Assembly: GCA_902772755.1 (NCBI GenBank)
Contig: CACYCD010000137.1
Location: 1 to 9,471, forward strand
Length of the DNA: 9,471 nucleotides
DNA from: an uncultured Ruminococcus sp.
Lineage (GTDB): Bacteria > Bacillota > Clostridia > Oscillospirales > Acutalibacteraceae
Reading direction: 5' to 3'
Shown: positions 8,416 to 9,471 of the stretch, one piece after another
How the letters are laid out: each line of letters opens with the position of its first letter
How positions within the stretch are numbered: the first letter of the stretch is position 1
Position numbers and translations under genes: made by a program
Notes under the pieces: model-generated
Seen by the model: the letters and a program-made list of their open reading frames with translations, nothing else
The model's database searches: none
What the model was told of the DNA's origin: nothing

Positions 8416-8433
8416 AAATTTTAGAGGTACATT

Positions 8434-9471
8434 ATGAGAAAAAATTTAAAGATAACCCCTGAGGGTACCAAGGATTATCTTTTTGAGGAATGTATTATTT
8501 CCGATAATATTTGTGCAATAATCAAGGACTGTTTTACGCAAAGAGGCTATGCCAAGGTCGATACTCCCTGCATAGAGTTCTATGACCTGTTTTCTCTGGA
8601 GGATTCAGGCTATCCGCAGGAGTCAATGTTCAAGACCACTGATAACAAGGGCAGACTTATGGTGATGCGTCCCGATTCAACTCTGCCTATAGTAAGAATG
8701 GCAGCCACAAGATTGAAGCACTATCCTATTCCGCTTCGCCTGTATTATCACCAGTCTGTTTACAGGAATAATCCCACTCTCACGGGCAGAAGCAATGAGA
8801 TAATGCAGATGGGCATAGAGCTGATAGGTGCAACGGGCAAAAAAGCCGATCTGGAGGTTCTCACCGCAGCGGTAGATGTTCTTTCAAAAACAGTTAAGAA
8901 TTTCAGAATAGAGATAGGTCACGCCGGATTTTTTGAAGCCCTGCTTGAAAAGATGGATATTGATGAGGATACCGCAGAGGAAATACGCACCTGTATTGAG
9001 AGCAAGAACTATTCAAGTCTTAACAATATCCTCGACAAGCTCCCCGATTCACCTGAAAAAATCGCAATAAGAAAGCTCCCTAGGCTGTTCGGCGGTGATG
9101 AGATAATCGCTAAAGCACGCAGGCTCTGCAACGGCACTAAGGCTGAAAATTCTCTGAATTATGTTCGGGAGCTGTACCGCTCACTTCAAAAGCTGGATCT
9201 CGGTGACAAGCTTACCATAGATATGGGTATTGTACAGCGAAGCGGCTACTACAGCGGTATAGTGTTCAACGCCTATGTTGACGGTGCAGGCGATGCCATC
9301 GTATCGGGCGGACGTTATGACAAGCTTACAGAAAATTTTGACTTCCCCAACGGAGCTGTGGGCTTTGCAATAAACATTGACGAGGTTGTCAAGCTCAGTA
9401 TTCAGGGAAAGTACAGAGATAAGGTTTCACAGCCGGATATCCTTGTGTGTTCAAAGGACGGTTTTGAGATA
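8434..9471 (+). CDS. hisZ: ATP phosphoribosyltransferase regulatory subunit HisZ, 5' part
   Basis: HisZ is a catalytically inactive paralogue of histidyl-tRNA synthetase. It pairs with the short form of HisG to form the first enzyme of histidine synthesis and mediates feedback inhibition. The reading frame is open from ATG 8434 to the window edge (346 codons); AGAGGT at 8423-8428 is 5 bases before the start. The class II synthetase-like fold shows in TPEGTKDYLFEE (8-19), MRPDSTLPIVRMA (78-90), LRLYYHQSVYRNN (101-113) and the motif 2-like GRSNEIMQMGIELIG (118-132). HisZ rather than HisS is indicated by SGYYSGIVFNAYVDG (270-284) and SGGRYDKL (291-298) in place of the HisS LVRGLDYY block, and by its divergent ATP/histidine-site motifs. 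The family is often about 380-430 residues, so the C-terminal end is missing. If HisZ is right, a short hisG should lie just downstream. A divergent HisS is the main alternative but less likely. Confidence 0.9.
   Translation, partial: MRKNLKITPEGTKDYLFEECIISDNICAIIKDCFTQRGYAKVDTPCIEFYDLFSLEDSGYPQESMFKTTDNKGRLMVMRPDSTLPIVRMAATRLKHYPIPLRLYYHQSVYRNNPTLTGRSNEIMQMGIELIGATGKKADLEVLTAAVDVLSKTVKNFRIEIGHAGFFEALLEKMDIDEDTAEEIRTCIESKNYSSLNNILDKLPDSPEKIAIRKLPRLFGGDEIIAKARRLCNGTKAENSLNYVRELYRSLQKLDLGDKLTIDMGIVQRSGYYSGIVFNAYVDGAGDAIVSGGRYDKLTENFDFPNGAVGFAINIDEVVKLSIQGKYRDKVSQPDILVCSKDGFEI

Noticed and set aside
8392..8417. A-rich run at the end of the AI-2E gene as a possible frameshift or slippage site
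   Set aside because: The in-frame heptamer is G-AAA-AAG, not a proper slippery site, and the -1 frame meets a stop shortly after entering hisZ, so no useful fusion would result.
1..9471. Search for a novel defence, mobile or RNA-based system
   Set aside because: Every gene fits a known core family, intergenic gaps are at most 18 bases, and no repeats, att sites, transposase, tRNA or structured leader is visible.

Overview
The window is a stretch of core housekeeping chromosome with all genes on the + strand. It looks like a Gram-positive Clostridia-type bacterium, probably near Ruminococcus / Oscillospiraceae. Three things point there: a PolC-type replicative polymerase (a Firmicutes hallmark), the gene order dxr-rseP-ispG-polC, and moderate GC with purine-rich ribosome binding sites. 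The genus is an inference from protein style, not from a search.

Layout from left to right: the 3' end of dxr (MEP isoprenoid pathway); rseP/rasP (intramembrane site-2 protease); ispG (penultimate MEP-pathway enzyme); polC (DNA polymerase III alpha subunit with built-in proofreading exonuclease); an AI-2E family (PF01594) membrane protein; and the 5' part of hisZ (regulatory subunit of ATP phosphoribosyltransferase), which runs off the right edge. Gaps between genes range from a possible short overlap to 18 bases. I see no convincing promoter, terminator or riboswitch inside the window, so the six genes are probably one transcription unit continuing in both directions. No stretch of even 100 bases lacks a gene.

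Functionally the block joins isoprenoid precursor synthesis (Dxr, IspG), membrane stress proteolysis (RseP), chromosome replication (PolC), a membrane permease-like protein and the start of a histidine pathway segment. The first four are a known Firmicutes-type neighbourhood. The AI-2E protein and hisZ are less obviously linked.

I found no mobile element, CRISPR array, RNA gene or defence system, and no sign of a new multi-gene system. The points most worth a second look are a Lys-rich insertion inside the RseP PDZ region carrying two matching Cys-x6-Cys pairs, and the absence of any ATG or GTG start for rseP (only TTG, or an ATT placed at ideal distance from the ribosome binding site).
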